Shown: positions 8,951 to 18,760, counted from the first letter of the stretch. The stretch: DNA of 64,000 nucleotides from Bacteroidales bacterium (GCA_017647795.1 JAGCJX010000012.1:23863-87862); one strand, 5' to 3'. Notes: generated by a model from the sequence alone, not told the origin. Program-made: numbers and translations.

Positions 8951-10534
8951 GTGAAAGCAAAAAAGAAATTCGAATTCCCGAATACATACGTCATTGTATT
9001 CTTCCTGATCGTCTTGGCCGCCGTGGCGACCTGGTTTGTTCCCGGTGGTGAATTTTATAAAACCGAGGAGGGGCTTACGGCCTTTCGTTCAGTCCCTAGC
9101 GAGCCACAAACCTGGCAGGTCTTTACGACCTTGTTCGAAGGATTTACCAGCCAGGCTGGAATCATTGTCTTTATCCTGGTCATTGGGGGCGCCTTTTGGA
9201 TTGTCAACGGTTGCAAGGCGGTTGATGTGGGCATCTTTGCCTTCCTAAATGCATCCAAACGGCTGGAGGCCTATCCGCTGCTTCGGAAGGTCGGTGTCCA
9301 CAACCTGATTCTGATCTTGATCATGATCTTGTTCAGCCTCTTTGGGGCGGTCTTTGGTATGAGTGAGGAGACCATTGCCTTTGTCGTGGTCCTCGTGCCG
9401 TTGGCCATTTCCATGGGGTATGATTCCATTGTGGGTGTGTGTTTGGTTTATGTGGCAGCCCACGTGGGTTTTGCGGGAGCCTTTTTGAATCCTTTTACCA
9501 TCGGCATTGCGCAAGGCATGGCCGATCTGCCTTTGTTCTCGGGAATGGGCTACCGCCTGGTTTGTTGGGCGGTACTGACGGCCCTGACCATTGCGGTGGT
9601 GCTGGTGTATGCGGCCCGCATCAAGCGTCGCCCCGAGTTGTCGCCGATGTATGAGCTGGATGCTTCCTGGCGGAAAGAGCACGGGGATGCCCAAGAAAAG
9701 ATCCCTTATTTTACCAACCGTTCGGCCTGGGTGTCGTTTGCCTTGGTGTGGGTGGCTTCCTTGGTATTTGCGTTTGCTTATGGTTCGGGATGCGAATTGA
9801 CCTTTGGTAACAATCCGATTCCGGCCCCCTACCTTTTGTGGGTTCTCTCCGGGCTTTTTGCCTTGGTTTCTGTGGTGGCCCTACGCAAATCGGTCCATTT
9901 CTATATTCTGGGCTTGCTCGGCTTTACCATCGTGTACCTGGTGGTCGGTGTTTCGGCCTATGGTTGGTATATCGGAGAGATCTCGGCCCTCTTCTTGGGC
10001 TTGGCCTTGGCGGCTGGCGTGGCGGCGGGCTATTCGGCCAACAAAATTGTCCAGGAGTTTCTGGCGGGGGCCAAGGATATCCTTTCGGCGGCTGTCATCG
10101 TAGGTTTGGCTGCTGGTATTGTCGGTATCCTGAAACAGGGGATGGTCATTGATACGATGCTGTATGCATTGGCTTCCAGTCTGGGAGAGGCCGGCAAGGT
10201 GGCTTCCTTGTCAATGATGTACGGTATTCAGACCCTCATCAACCTCTTCATTACTTCGGCTTCGGCCAAGGCGGCCATCACGATGCCCATCATGGCACCG
10301 TTTGCCGATATGATTGACCTGTCCCGTCAGGCGACGGTGTTGGCCTTCCAGTTTGGCGATGGGTTTACCAACATGATTACACCGACTTCCGGTGTGCTGA
10401 TCGCCGTCCTCGGTCTGGCCCGGATTCCTTATGCGAAATGGGTGAAGTGGGTGTGGAAGTTCATCCTCTTCCTGATTCTGGTTGGTTTTCTGCTCTTGTT
10501 GCCGACGATCTTTTTCTCGCTCGAAGGTTTTTAG
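8951..10534 (+). CDS. YfcC-family membrane carrier (C4-dicarboxylate/basic amino acid antiporter type)
   Basis: This protein of about 527 residues has roughly a dozen membrane spans and the YfcC/DcuC-superfamily pattern: PNTYVIVFFLIVLAAVATWFVPGGEF split over the first span, then GMSEETIAFVVVLVPLA, FAGAFLNPFTIGIAQG, and a C-terminal SASAKAAITMPIMAP. Members are annotated as C4-dicarboxylate carriers or arginine/ornithine-type antiporters. Because it is divergent from rocD-ctlX, I favour a basic amino acid or citrulline/ornithine substrate, by inference only. I chose GTG at 8951 because the promoter box overlaps any earlier start. A rho-independent terminator follows at 10550. Confidence 0.82.
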   Translation: MKAKKKFEFPNTYVIVFFLIVLAAVATWFVPGGEFYKTEEGLTAFRSVPSEPQTWQVFTTLFEGFTSQAGIIVFILVIGGAFWIVNGCKAVDVGIFAFLNASKRLEAYPLLRKVGVHNLILILIMILFSLFGAVFGMSEETIAFVVVLVPLAISMGYDSIVGVCLVYVAAHVGFAGAFLNPFTIGIAQGMADLPLFSGMGYRLVCWAVLTALTIAVVLVYAARIKRRPELSPMYELDASWRKEHGDAQEKIPYFTNRSAWVSFALVWVASLVFAFAYGSGCELTFGNNPIPAPYLLWVLSGLFALVSVVALRKSVHFYILGLLGFTIVYLVVGVSAYGWYIGEISALFLGLALAAGVAAGYSANKIVQEFLAGAKDILSAAVIVGLAAGIVGILKQGMVIDTMLYALASSLGEAGKVASLSMMYGIQTLINLFITSASAKAAITMPIMAPFADMIDLSRQATVLAFQFGDGFTNMITPTSGVLIAVLGLARIPYAKWVKWVWKFILFLILVGFLLLLPTIFFSLEGF

Positions 10535-10549
10535 ATTTTTATCATTTTT

Positions 10550-10571
10550 GGGTCCTTTCGGGACCCTTTTT
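10550..10571 (+). terminator. Rho-independent terminator after the YfcC-type carrier
   Basis: GGGTCC (10550-10555) pairs with GGACCC (10561-10566) around a five-base loop and is followed by a T run. Confidence 0.7.
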
Positions 10572-10648
10572 GTTGGCCGTTCGAACCGCGTACATTCCTG
10601 AAATTGATGAAATTCTGAAGGAAATGTTGAAAGTTTGGGAAAAATATG

Positions 10649-10656
10649 TATCTTTG
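10649..10656 (+). promoter_or_regulatory. Promoter of the str operon
   Basis: TATCTTTG is the ideal minus-7 box, with TTG at 10627-10629 giving a 19-base spacer to a minus-33 element. The leader to rpsL is about 45 bases. Confidence 0.7.
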
Positions 10657-10707
10657 CAGCCCGTTAATTTTGACGGGGTAGTATAAAGTTAAGAATAACA
10701 ACTATTT

Positions 10708-11097
10708 ATGCCTACAATTCAACAATTAGTTCGCAAAGGACGCGAGGTGATCGTAGAGAAAAGTAAATCTCGCGCGTTGGATGCTTGTCCTCAAAGACGT
10801 GGTGTTTGTGTACGTGTTTACACAACCACTCCGAAGAAACCTAACTCAGCTATGCGTAAAGTAGCTCGTGTTCGGTTAACTAACCAAAAAGAGGTCAACG
10901 CATACATTCCCGGCGAAGGACACAACTTGCAAGAACACAGCATCGTATTGGTGCGTGGTGGTCGTGTAAAAGACCTTCCCGGTGTACGTTACCACATCCT
11001 TAGAGGCGCATTGGACACCGCAGGCGTAGAAGGACGTACTCAAAGCCGTTCTCTCTATGGTGCGAAGAGACCCAAAAAAACCGCCGCTAAGAAGTAA
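10708..11097 (+). CDS. rpsL: 30S ribosomal protein S12
   Basis: This 129-residue protein is the decoding-centre protein S12. [11 protein letters not shown] at the start, [18 protein letters not shown] (40-57) and [13 protein letters not shown] (84-96) are invariant landmarks. The lysines corresponding to E. coli Lys42 and Lys87 are both present, so the allele looks streptomycin-sensitive at the classical sites. It is the first gene of the str operon and shows the codon choice of a highly expressed gene. Confidence 0.98.
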   Translation: MPTIQQLVRKGREVIVEKSKSRALDACPQRRGVCVRVYTTTPKKPNSAMRKVARVRLTNQKEVNAYIPGEGHNLQEHSIVLVRGGRVKDLPGVRYHILRGALDTAGVEGRTQSRSLYGAKRPKKTAAKK

Positions 11098-11137
11098 TCA
11101 ATTCATTATTTAATTATTTAAGTAAGTTTTTACAGAA

Positions 11138-11614
11138 ATGAGAAAATCGAAGCCTAAAAAGAGGATTCTACTTCCTGATCCCAAATTTCACGAAGTGGCT
11201 GTGACTCAATTCGTGAACAATCTGATGTTGCAGGGGAAGAAGAGTATCGCGTATGCTATTTTTTACGATGCCATTGACATGGTAGGCGAGAAGATGAAAG
11301 ATTCTGACAAGGCTCCTCTCGACATTTGGAAGAAAGCACTTGAAAACGTAACCCCCCAAGTTGAGGTGAAAAGCCGTCGCGTGGGTGGTGCAAACTTCCA
11401 AGTTCCTACCGAGGTGCGTCCTGAAAGAAAAGTTTCATTGGCAATGAAAAACATGATACTTTTTGCTCGCAAACGTTCTGGTCACTCTATGGCCGAAAAA
11501 CTCTCGGCGGAAATCATTGCTGCCTACAACAACGAAGGTGCTGCATTCAAGAGAAAAGAAGACATGCACCGTATGGCTGAAGCTAACAAAGCATTTGCAC
11601 ATTTTCGTTTTTAA
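11138..11614 (+). CDS. rpsG: 30S ribosomal protein S7
   Basis: S7 is 158 residues here and nucleates assembly of the 30S head by binding the 3' major domain of 16S rRNA. The sequence has the expected [12 protein letters not shown] start, [34 protein letters not shown] and the C-terminal [15 protein letters not shown]. It sits 40 bases after rpsL and 14 before fusA. Confidence 0.98.
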   Translation: MRKSKPKKRILLPDPKFHEVAVTQFVNNLMLQGKKSIAYAIFYDAIDMVGEKMKDSDKAPLDIWKKALENVTPQVEVKSRRVGGANFQVPTEVRPERKVSLAMKNMILFARKRSGHSMAEKLSAEIIAAYNNEGAAFKRKEDMHRMAEANKAFAHFRF

Positions 11615-11628
11615 TTAGACAATAAGCA

Positions 11629-13746
11629 ATGGCGAGAGATTTAAAATATACTAGAAATATCGGTATCATGGCGCACATCGATGCCGGTAAGACCACTACC
11701 TCTGAACGTATTCTGTTCTACACCGGTAAAACTCATAAACTCGGTGAAGTACACGAAGGTGCTGCTACCATGGACTGGATGGTTCAAGAACAAGAACGTG
11801 GTATTACCATTACATCTGCTGCCACTACCGCTTTCTGGAAATACAACGGCAAAGATTACCAAATCAACTTGATCGACACTCCAGGCCACGTTGACTTTAC
11901 CGTAGAGGTAGAGCGTTCATTGCGTGTATTGGATGGTACTGTTGCTACTTTCTGTGCAGTAGGTCGCGTTCAACCTCAATCAGAAACCGTATGGCGTCAA
12001 GCTGACAAATACGGTGTTCCGAAAATCGCTTATGTGAACAAAATGGACCGCGTAGGTGCGGACTTTTTGGCTGTAATCGATGAGATGCGTGAAAAACTCG
12101 GTGCAAACGCAGTTCCGCTTTGCTTGCCGATCGGTGCAGAAGACAAGTTTGCTGGTATCGTTGACTTGATTTCCAACCGCGCTATTATCTACAACCAAGA
12201 CAGCAAAGAGTTGGTTAACTACACTTATGCTGAGGTTCCTGCTGAAATGCAAGCTGACGTAGAAGAATGGAGAGGTAAGTTGGTTGAAGCTGCTGCTGAA
12301 TACAACGACGAACTCCTCGAAAAATTCTTCGAAGATCCGGATTCTATCACTGAAGAAGAATTGATCGACGCTTTGCGTAAAGCAACCATTGATATGGCGA
12401 TCGTTCCCGTATGTTGTGGTTCATCTTTCAAGAACAAAGGTGTTCAATTCTTGTTGGACGCTGTAATGCGCTTCTTGCCTTCACCCCTCGATAAAGGTGA
12501 AATCAAAGGTACAAACCCGACTACCAACAACGAAGAAACTCGTAAGTTTGATTCTAAAGAGCCGTTCTGCGCATTGGTATTTAAGATTGCAACTGACCCC
12601 TTCGTAGGTCGTTTGGCTTTCTTGCGTGCTTACTCTGGACGTTTGGATGCAGGTTCTTACATCCTCAACACCCGTTCCGGTAAGAAAGAACGTGTAGCTC
12701 GTTTGTATCAAATGCACTCCAATAAACAAAACCCGATCGAATTTGTAGAAGCTGGTGATATCTGCGCTGCAGTAGGTTTCAAAGAACTCCGCACCGGTGA
12801 CACCATCTGCGTGGAAACAAACCCGATCGTGCTTGAATCCATGACTTTCCCGGATCCGGTGATCGGCTTGGCTGTTGAACCGAAGACCCAAAAAGACTTG
12901 GATAAATTGGGTATTGCGTTGGGCAAATTGGCCGAAGAAGACCCCACCTTCACCGTACGTTCAGACCACGAAACCGGTCAAACCGTTATCAGCGGTATGG
13001 GTGAGCTTCACTTGGACATCATCGTTGACCGCCTCCGTCGCGAGTTCGGCGTTGAAATCAACCAAGGTGCTCCGCAAGTTAACTACAAGGAAGCTATCAC
13101 TTCTACAGTTCAACACCGTGAAGTCTTCAAGAAACAATCCGGTGGTCGCGGTAAATTCGCGGACATCATTGTGGAAATCGGCCCGGCTGATGAAGGCGTT
13201 GTTGGTTTGCAATTTGTGGATGAAGTGAAAGGTGGTAACATTCCTCGTGAGTACATTCCTTCTGTTGAAAAAGGTTTCAAATCTGCTATGGCCAATGGTG
13301 TTCTCGCAGGTTACGAAGTTACCGCAATGAAGGTTGTCCTCAAAGACGGTTCATTCCACCCTGTCGATTCAGACTCCTTGTCTTTCGAAATCTGTGCTCG
13401 TCAAGCATTCCGTCACGCGCTTCCCAAAGCAGCTCCTGTTTTGATGGAACCCATCATGTCTCTCGAAGTGGTTACTCCGGAAGATTACATGGGTGATGTG
13501 ATCGGTGACTTGAACAAACGCCGCGGACAAATTACCAACATGGACTCCAAAGGCAACGCACGTATCGTGAAAGCAAAAGTTCCGCTTGCAGAACAATTCG
13601 GTTATGTAACCATCCTCCGTACCATTACCTCCGGTCGTGCGACCAGTACCATGGAATTCGCACACTATGCTGAACTTCCGTCAAACTTGGCGAAAGAAGT
13701 TATCGAGAAATCAGGCAACCGGAAGTTGGATGACATGGATGAATAA
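11629..13746 (+). CDS. fusA: Translation elongation factor G
   Basis: EF-G (705 residues) is the GTPase that moves tRNAs and mRNA through the ribosome and, with RRF, splits ribosomes. The G domain shows [15 protein letters not shown] (15-29), [20 protein letters not shown] and NKMDRVGAD. Domain II and the C-terminal domains IV-V (GGRGKFADI, then [21 protein letters not shown]) follow in order. It is full length with no apparent defect and uses strongly biased codons. It lies 14 bases behind rpsG. No tuf gene follows, which is usual in Bacteroidota. Confidence 0.98.
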   Translation: MARDLKYTRNIGIMAHIDAGKTTTSERILFYTGKTHKLGEVHEGAATMDWMVQEQERGITITSAATTAFWKYNGKDYQINLIDTPGHVDFTVEVERSLRVLDGTVATFCAVGRVQPQSETVWRQADKYGVPKIAYVNKMDRVGADFLAVIDEMREKLGANAVPLCLPIGAEDKFAGIVDLISNRAIIYNQDSKELVNYTYAEVPAEMQADVEEWRGKLVEAAAEYNDELLEKFFEDPDSITEEELIDALRKATIDMAIVPVCCGSSFKNKGVQFLLDAVMRFLPSPLDKGEIKGTNPTTNNEETRKFDSKEPFCALVFKIATDPFVGRLAFLRAYSGRLDAGSYILNTRSGKKERVARLYQMHSNKQNPIEFVEAGDICAAVGFKELRTGDTICVETNPIVLESMTFPDPVIGLAVEPKTQKDLDKLGIALGKLAEEDPTFTVRSDHETGQTVISGMGELHLDIIVDRLRREFGVEINQGAPQVNYKEAITSTVQHREVFKKQSGGRGKFADIIVEIGPADEGVVGLQFVDEVKGGNIPREYIPSVEKGFKSAMANGVLAGYEVTAMKVVLKDGSFHPVDSDSLSFEICARQAFRHALPKAAPVLMEPIMSLEVVTPEDYMGDVIGDLNKRRGQITNMDSKGNARIVKAKVPLAEQFGYVTILRTITSGRATSTMEFAHYAELPSNLAKEVIEKSGNRKLDDMDE

Positions 13747-13768
13747 TTGATTAGTAAAAATTGATAAT

Positions 13769-14077
13769 ATGAGCCAAAAAATTAGAATTAAACTGAAATC
13801 ATACGATCACGCTTTGGTAGACAAGTCTGCTGAAAAGATCGTGAAGACAGTAGAGGCTTCTGGCGCAGTTGTAAAAGGTCCCATTCCGCTTCCGACTGAC
13901 AAGAAAATCTTTACCGTTAACCGCTCAACTTTCGTTAACAAGAAATCTCGTGAGCAATTCGAACTGAACTCATACCGTCGTTTGCTGGACATCTACAGCT
14001 CTACTCCTAACACCGTAGACGCTTTGATGAAATTGGAACTCCCCAGCGGTGTTGACGTGTTGATCAAAGTTTGTTAA
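13769..14077 (+). CDS. rpsJ: 30S ribosomal protein S10
   Basis: S10 is 102 residues, with [20 protein letters not shown] at the N-terminus and the loop [14 protein letters not shown]. It works in the 30S head and, with NusB, in antitermination. It follows fusA by 22 bases. In most Bacteroidota rplC would follow immediately in the S10 operon; here a hairpin, a tRNA gene and a strong terminator follow, so the gene order breaks right after rpsJ. Confidence 0.97.
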   Translation: MSQKIRIKLKSYDHALVDKSAEKIVKTVEASGAVVKGPIPLPTDKKIFTVNRSTFVNKKSREQFELNSYRRLLDIYSSTPNTVDALMKLELPSGVDVLIKVC

Positions 14078-14092
14078 GTGTTCTAACTCCAT

Positions 14093-14120
14093 ACCCTGTC
14101 TTTGACCTCAAAGGCAGGGT
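14093..14120 (+). terminator. Hairpin between rpsJ and the tRNA gene
   Basis: ACCCTGTCTTTG (14093-14104) pairs with CAAAGGCAGGGT (14109-14120), including one G-T pair, around a four-base loop. Only two T residues follow before the tRNA begins, so it may be a weak terminator or a processing signal rather than a full stop. Confidence 0.45.
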
Positions 14121-14123
14121 TTC

Positions 14124-14198
14124 GGGCCCATAGCTCAGTTGGTTAGTAGCACCTGACTCATAATCAGGGGGTCACTGGTTCAAGCCCAGTTGGGCCCA
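14124..14198 (+). tRNA. tRNA with CAT anticodon (elongator Met, or Ile2)
   Basis: The cloverleaf is complete: acceptor GGGCCCA (14124-14130) pairs with TGGGCCC (14191-14197), the anticodon stem is CCTGA/TCAGG, the anticodon CAT is at 14159-14161, and a TTCAAGC T-loop is present. The first pair is G-C and the anticodon stem lacks three consecutive G-C pairs, so it is not the initiator. Elongator Met and lysidine-modified Ile2 cannot be separated by eye. The 3' CCA is not encoded in full. It lies downstream of rpsJ, probably on the same transcript. Confidence 0.9.
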
Positions 14199-14200
14199 CC

Positions 14201-14239
14201 CGAAGCGTGAAAGTCGTATGGCTTTCACGCTTCGTTTTT
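14201..14239 (+). terminator. Strong rho-independent terminator closing the str operon and tRNA
   Basis: A perfect 13-bp stem (CGAAGCGTGAAAG at 14201-14213 with its complement at 14222-14234) is followed by five T residues. Confidence 0.85.
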
Positions 14240-14275
14240 GTCCGGATTTTCGTGGAGTTTTTGAAAACAATTGTT

Positions 14276-14283
14276 TAACTTTG
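14276..14283 (+). promoter_or_regulatory. Minus-7 promoter box for the 1442-residue lipoprotein gene
   Basis: TAACTTTG matches TAnnTTTG, 57 bases before the ATG and after the str terminator. Confidence 0.55.
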
Positions 14284-14340
14284 CTAGTTGCAAGGAGACC
14301 GTTTTTAGAAAACATATAAGAACCTATAAATAAATCAATT

Positions 14341-17300
14341 ATGAACCTAAGAAAAAGATTGCTTTCCGCATTGTTCGGCTTGGCCGTACTGTGCGCATTT
14401 TCTGCTTGTCAGAAGAGTGAGGATCCCATTTCTGTCATTGACATCACTACCGATGTAACCGAGGCTACGCTTCCGTTGGAAGGTGGCGAGGTGGTTGTCA
14501 ATGTGACTTCCAACGTAGATTGGATTGTTGAGATGTATGTCAACAATGCAAACGAAGGAGAAGATGAAGCTTGGATCCGTGAACGCGTAACTGTTTCTCC
14601 GGAAGCAGGTACCGCAAACAGTTTGAACCCGGTGCGCATTACCGTAGTTCCCAACGAAGACGGTTATGAACGTGAGTTCGTTGTGAAATTCCGTCCCACC
14701 CATGCGGATACTCCGTATGCACCTGTGAAGATTTTCCAAGCAGGTAGCATCAGCCGTACCACCCTCATTTCTATTGCTGAGGCTCGTCAAATGTATCAAG
14801 ACAGCGGTGAAGACAAACTGACTGTGGCAGAAGCTGTGAAGATCCAAGGTATCGTGGTTTCTTCCCGCGAACCGCAAACTGTCAGCGAAGGTAACTTGAT
14901 GATTCAAGACGGTACTGATCCGCACAGCGGTATCATCATCTACTCAAAATCCATCTGGGGTATGTGCAACTTCGGTGACTTGGTGGAAGTTGAGTTGAAG
15001 GGTGGTGTGTTGGAAACCTACTACGGTTTGACCCAATACAAACCCACCGGTGACGCCCAATTCAAAGTGTTGGAAGAAGGTGCTGCTCCGAGTCCTGAAT
15101 ATGCTGAAATTACCGGTGCTCAATTCATGTCCGGTGATTATGAATCCCAATATGTGAAGATCATCGCTGCTCAGGTTATTGACGCAGACTTGGGTAAGAC
15201 CATGGGTGAAAGTCCGAAGGTTGAAACCGAAGACAAAAACACCTTCTTGATGTACTCTCGTAGCAATGCTCCCTGGGCAGAAGACGCAGTTCCCCAAGGT
15301 GCTGGTCCGCTCATCGGTCTTTGCAGCAGCTACAGCGCCGTATGGCAATTGGTGCCTTCGGTTGCTGAAGGTTTTGCTGGCATGACTGGCGAACGTTTCT
15401 CTGGTGCTCCCGTGGTGAAAACCGGTGATGCTGCAGAGGTAACCGGTAGCTCGGCTGTCCTCTCAGGTAGTTATACTTACGCTGGCGAAGAAACCATCGC
15501 AGCAGTGGGTATTGCATACAAAGCACAAGGTGCTGAAACCTTCGAATTCGTCGACGCTGCAGAAGTAGCCAACGAATTCTCTGTAACCGTGGAAGGTCTT
15601 GAAAACGGTACAACTTATGTGTACTATGCTTATGCTAAGATTGGTGAAGAAGTGTTTGCCGGTTCAGAAAAGAGCTTCTTGGCTTCTGACGAAGTGGTGA
15701 TCACAACCGTTGCTGAATTGGTTGCTGCATTGCGTGACGGTATGGAAAGTGGCGCTTCATTGGCTTCTTTCGGTACTTTGGAAGCTATTGTGGTTGCGGT
15801 GAACGGTGAAGGTGGCAACTACAACAACAAAGCCAGCTTGGTGGATGGCAACGGTGAAGCTTACACCGGTATCGTCTTGTACGATCCTGCTGCTAACGAA
15901 ATGGTTGTTGGTGACAAGATCCGCCTCAACTTGAGCAACGCAATCTATGAAAACTACAACAACTTGCGTGAAATCAAATGCAACGAAGGTGCAAACTACG
16001 AAGTGATCAGCTCAGACAACGAGGTGGTAACTCCGGAAGTGACCATCGCTGAAGCTTTGACCGACGAGTACCAAGCTATGCGCATTACCTTGAAGAACGT
16101 GTACAGCGCAGACGAAGCAGGTACAACCTGGTATTCCGGTACTTCCAGTGCTGCCAACGTGAACTTTACAGATGGCGAAAGCTCCATTCAAGTAAGAACT
16201 TCAAAATATGCAACCTGGAAAGATGCTGTTATCGCTACTGGAGTGACCGCCAACTTGACAGGTGTTGCAGAGATCTACAAAGAATCGGTACAAATCTACC
16301 CGATCAGCGTAGAAGATATCGCTGCCTTCCTTTCTGATGAACCTGTTCCTCCGGTGGTGACCACCCTGGCAGCGGAAGAAGTAACCCACAACTCCGCTTT
16401 GTTGAAAGCAACCGTGGCTTACGAAGTTATGGAAGACATCACAGCGGTTGGTTTTGAATACAAAGTGAATTCTGCAGAAGCTTATGAAACCCAAACCGTA
16501 GAACCGGTGGCAGAAGCTTTTGAATTGGCTTTGACCGATTTGCAGGAAAGTCAAACTTACGCATTCCGTGCGTTTGCAATCTTGGGAGAAGAAACTTTCT
16601 ATGGCGAAGAAAAATTCTTCACCTTGGAAGGTGCTCCCGAAGTGACTTTGACGGCTGCTGAATTGAGCGCAATGTTGTTGACCTTGGAAAACGGTGCTTC
16701 CTTGGCAGGTTGCGGTACTTATGTAGAAGGTATCGTAGTAGCAAACAATGATGAAGAAAACTTGAACAAAGGTTTGAGTATTACCGACGGTACTGGCGAA
16801 GCCAATACGGGTGTATATTTTTACGATGCAGCTTTGAACGATGGTTTTGCTATCGGTGACCGCGTGAAAGTGACCTTGGCCAATGCAAAATTGACCATCT
16901 ACAACGGTTTGCGTGAAATTACCTGGTCTGCATACAACAACGATATCGAAGTGTTGAGCAGTGGAAACGAATTCGTGACTCCGGTCATCACGGCTGCTGA
17001 ATTGAACAGCGATGCTTATCAAGGTATGTTGGTAACCCTCGAAGGTATGACCAGCAACAACCCGGAAGGTACCACTTGGGTGTCTGGCGGAAAGACCACC
17101 AACACCAAGTTCGTGGATGCAAACGGTGACGAAATCATCGTTCGTACCAGCAGCTATGTGGCTTGGGCAAACGACGTGATCGACAACAATGCAGAAGGTA
17201 GCATCACCGGTGTGGCTCAAGTATACAACGGTACTGTACAACTCTTCCCGAACAAGGCAGCGCACATTGCCGACTTCAAGAAAGTACTTTCTATGAGCTT

Positions 17301-18669
17301 GGATAGCTTCAGCGATTTGACTTCTGAAAGTGTTGTGATCAGCGGTGCTTACGAATATACCGGTGAAGCAACTGTAGCAGAAGTGGGCGTGGCTTACCGT
17401 ATTACCGGTTCTGCTGATGAGTATGTGAAAGTGGCTGCTGCTGACTTGGCAAACTCATTCGTGGTGGAAGTAACCGGTTTGAGCCCGGAAACTTCTTACG
17501 ACTTTGTTCCGTACATCGTCCTCGATGGCGAAACTCAATACGGTGCTGTGATGGTGGTTGTAACTCCGCAAGCAGAAGAAATCACCTTGACCGTAGCTGA
17601 ATTGGTGGCTGCCATGAAAGAAATGGAAAGCGGTGCTTCTTTGGCAACTGTCGGTTCTTATGTAGAAGGTATCGTTGTCGGTACCAATGCAGACGAAAAC
17701 TTGTACAAAGGTTTGGCAATCGCTGACGGTACGGGTGAAGCCAATACCGGTATCTTCTTGTACAACTCTACTGAACTTCACAACTTCCAATTGGGAGACA
17801 AAGTTCGTGTAAGCTTGTTGGCTTCTACCTTCGATGTGTACAACGGTATGCGTCAAGTGAAATTCACTGCATACAACAATGAAGTTGAAGTGTTGAGCAG
17901 TGGTAATGCAACCGTAACCCCGGAACTCACCGCAGAACAATTGTTGTCTGACGAATACCAATCCTTGTATGTGAAGGTGATCGACGTGAAAGCAGTTGCT
18001 TCGGCTGTGTCTACCACTTGGTCCGGTAACAAGAAATTTACCGATGCCAACGGTGCCAACGAATTTACCGTGACTACTTACAAGACCTCTTCTTGGGCTG
18101 AAGAATACATTTCCGATCAAACAGGTTACCTCTACGGTGTTATTTATGGACCGACAACTTTGAAACCGCAAGTACGTGGAGACATCGACGAAGCTTTGTT
18201 TGGCGAAGCTCCGGTAGAGGATGAAGGTTCTGTATATGCAAGTAATTTGGAACTTCCGACCGCGGATAATTCGACCGATTGCTACTACAAGGCAACGGTG
18301 ATTGTAGACGGCGAATCTTTCTCAGGATTGAAGTTGGGAAAATCAGAAAAAGGGGGTTCTTATACTTTCTCTTCTTTGCCGGCAACCGGTAATGTGACCT
18401 TGTCTTTCTTCGGAGTGGCATGGAAGAACAAACAATGTGATGTGACTATTACAATTGCTGGTGGTGGAGAAATTGATGGAGCTACTTCGAAAACCATCTC
18501 ATTGGTTGCAAATGTAGGAGCAACCTCAAACTCGCCCTATACTATTACCTTTGGGGAAAGCGATTTCTATACCCTGAACTTAACGGGAGTGACCGAATCT
18601 ACAACCTTGACGTTCTCGACCACGGACTCAAAACCTAGAGGAATCTTTACCGGTATCAACGTGAACTAA
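14341..18669 (+). CDS. Giant surface lipoprotein: BACON domain plus four DUF5689/OB-like modules and three FnIII-like modules
   Basis: This 1442-residue protein begins with a lipoprotein signal (FSAC, Cys23). Residues about 30-135 resemble a BACON domain (EGGEVVVNVTSNVDWIVEM). Then come four modules of about 190 residues resembling DUF5689, an OB-like domain linked with nucleic-acid binding in Bacteroidota: each has GIVV, DGTGEANTGI, GDKVRVSL and LNSDAYQGM-type blocks. They alternate with three Ig/FnIII-like modules (SAVLSGSYTY, ALLKATVAYE, SVVISGAYEY). The last 145 residues closely match the end of the lipoprotein at 21007. Codon use is that of a highly expressed gene (GGT, GAA, AAC, TTG dominate). 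It has its own promoter and terminator. I infer a surface-exposed adhesin or nucleic-acid-binding protein; function is not proven. Confidence 0.75.
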   Translation: MNLRKRLLSALFGLAVLCAFSACQKSEDPISVIDITTDVTEATLPLEGGEVVVNVTSNVDWIVEMYVNNANEGEDEAWIRERVTVSPEAGTANSLNPVRITVVPNEDGYEREFVVKFRPTHADTPYAPVKIFQAGSISRTTLISIAEARQMYQDSGEDKLTVAEAVKIQGIVVSSREPQTVSEGNLMIQDGTDPHSGIIIYSKSIWGMCNFGDLVEVELKGGVLETYYGLTQYKPTGDAQFKVLEEGAAPSPEYAEITGAQFMSGDYESQYVKIIAAQVIDADLGKTMGESPKVETEDKNTFLMYSRSNAPWAEDAVPQGAGPLIGLCSSYSAVWQLVPSVAEGFAGMTGERFSGAPVVKTGDAAEVTGSSAVLSGSYTYAGEETIAAVGIAYKAQGAETFEFVDAAEVANEFSVTVEGLENGTTYVYYAYAKIGEEVFAGSEKSFLASDEVVITTVAELVAALRDGMESGASLASFGTLEAIVVAVNGEGGNYNNKASLVDGNGEAYTGIVLYDPAANEMVVGDKIRLNLSNAIYENYNNLREIKCNEGANYEVISSDNEVVTPEVTIAEALTDEYQAMRITLKNVYSADEAGTTWYSGTSSAANVNFTDGESSIQVRTSKYATWKDAVIATGVTANLTGVAEIYKESVQIYPISVEDIAAFLSDEPVPPVVTTLAAEEVTHNSALLKATVAYEVMEDITAVGFEYKVNSAEAYETQTVEPVAEAFELALTDLQESQTYAFRAFAILGEETFYGEEKFFTLEGAPEVTLTAAELSAMLLTLENGASLAGCGTYVEGIVVANNDEENLNKGLSITDGTGEANTGVYFYDAALNDGFAIGDRVKVTLANAKLTIYNGLREITWSAYNNDIEVLSSGNEFVTPVITAAELNSDAYQGMLVTLEGMTSNNPEGTTWVSGGKTTNTKFVDANGDEIIVRTSSYVAWANDVIDNNAEGSITGVAQVYNGTVQLFPNKAAHIADFKKVLSMSLDSFSDLTSESVVISGAYEYTGEATVAEVGVAYRITGSADEYVKVAAADLANSFVVEVTGLSPETSYDFVPYIVLDGETQYGAVMVVVTPQAEEITLTVAELVAAMKEMESGASLATVGSYVEGIVVGTNADENLYKGLAIADGTGEANTGIFLYNSTELHNFQLGDKVRVSLLASTFDVYNGMRQVKFTAYNNEVEVLSSGNATVTPELTAEQLLSDEYQSLYVKVIDVKAVASAVSTTWSGNKKFTDANGANEFTVTTYKTSSWAEEYISDQTGYLYGVIYGPTTLKPQVRGDIDEALFGEAPVEDEGSVYASNLELPTADNSTDCYYKATVIVDGESFSGLKLGKSEKGGSYTFSSLPATGNVTLSFFGVAWKNKQCDVTITIAGGGEIDGATSKTISLVANVGATSNSPYTITFGESDFYTLNLTGVTESTTLTFSTTDSKPRGIFTGINVN

Positions 18670-18699
18670 TTCCTTTAGATAGTTCTGATTAACACTAGA

Positions 18700-18730
18700 C
18701 GAGGCTCCATTTTTGGAGCCTCGTTTTTTT
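18700..18730 (+). terminator. Rho-independent terminator after the giant lipoprotein gene
   Basis: CGAGGCTCCA (18700-18709) pairs with TGGAGCCTCG (18714-18723) around TTTT, followed by a T run. Confidence 0.85.
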
Positions 18731-18752
18731 GTTTTTTGCAATAAACTTTTAT

Positions 18753-18760
18753 TAAATTTG
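18753..18760 (+). promoter_or_regulatory. Minus-7 promoter box for the small lipoprotein cluster
   Basis: TAAATTTG matches TAnnTTTG, 37 bases before the ATG at 18798. It would drive the short secreted reading frame and the two lipoprotein genes behind it. Confidence 0.5.
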
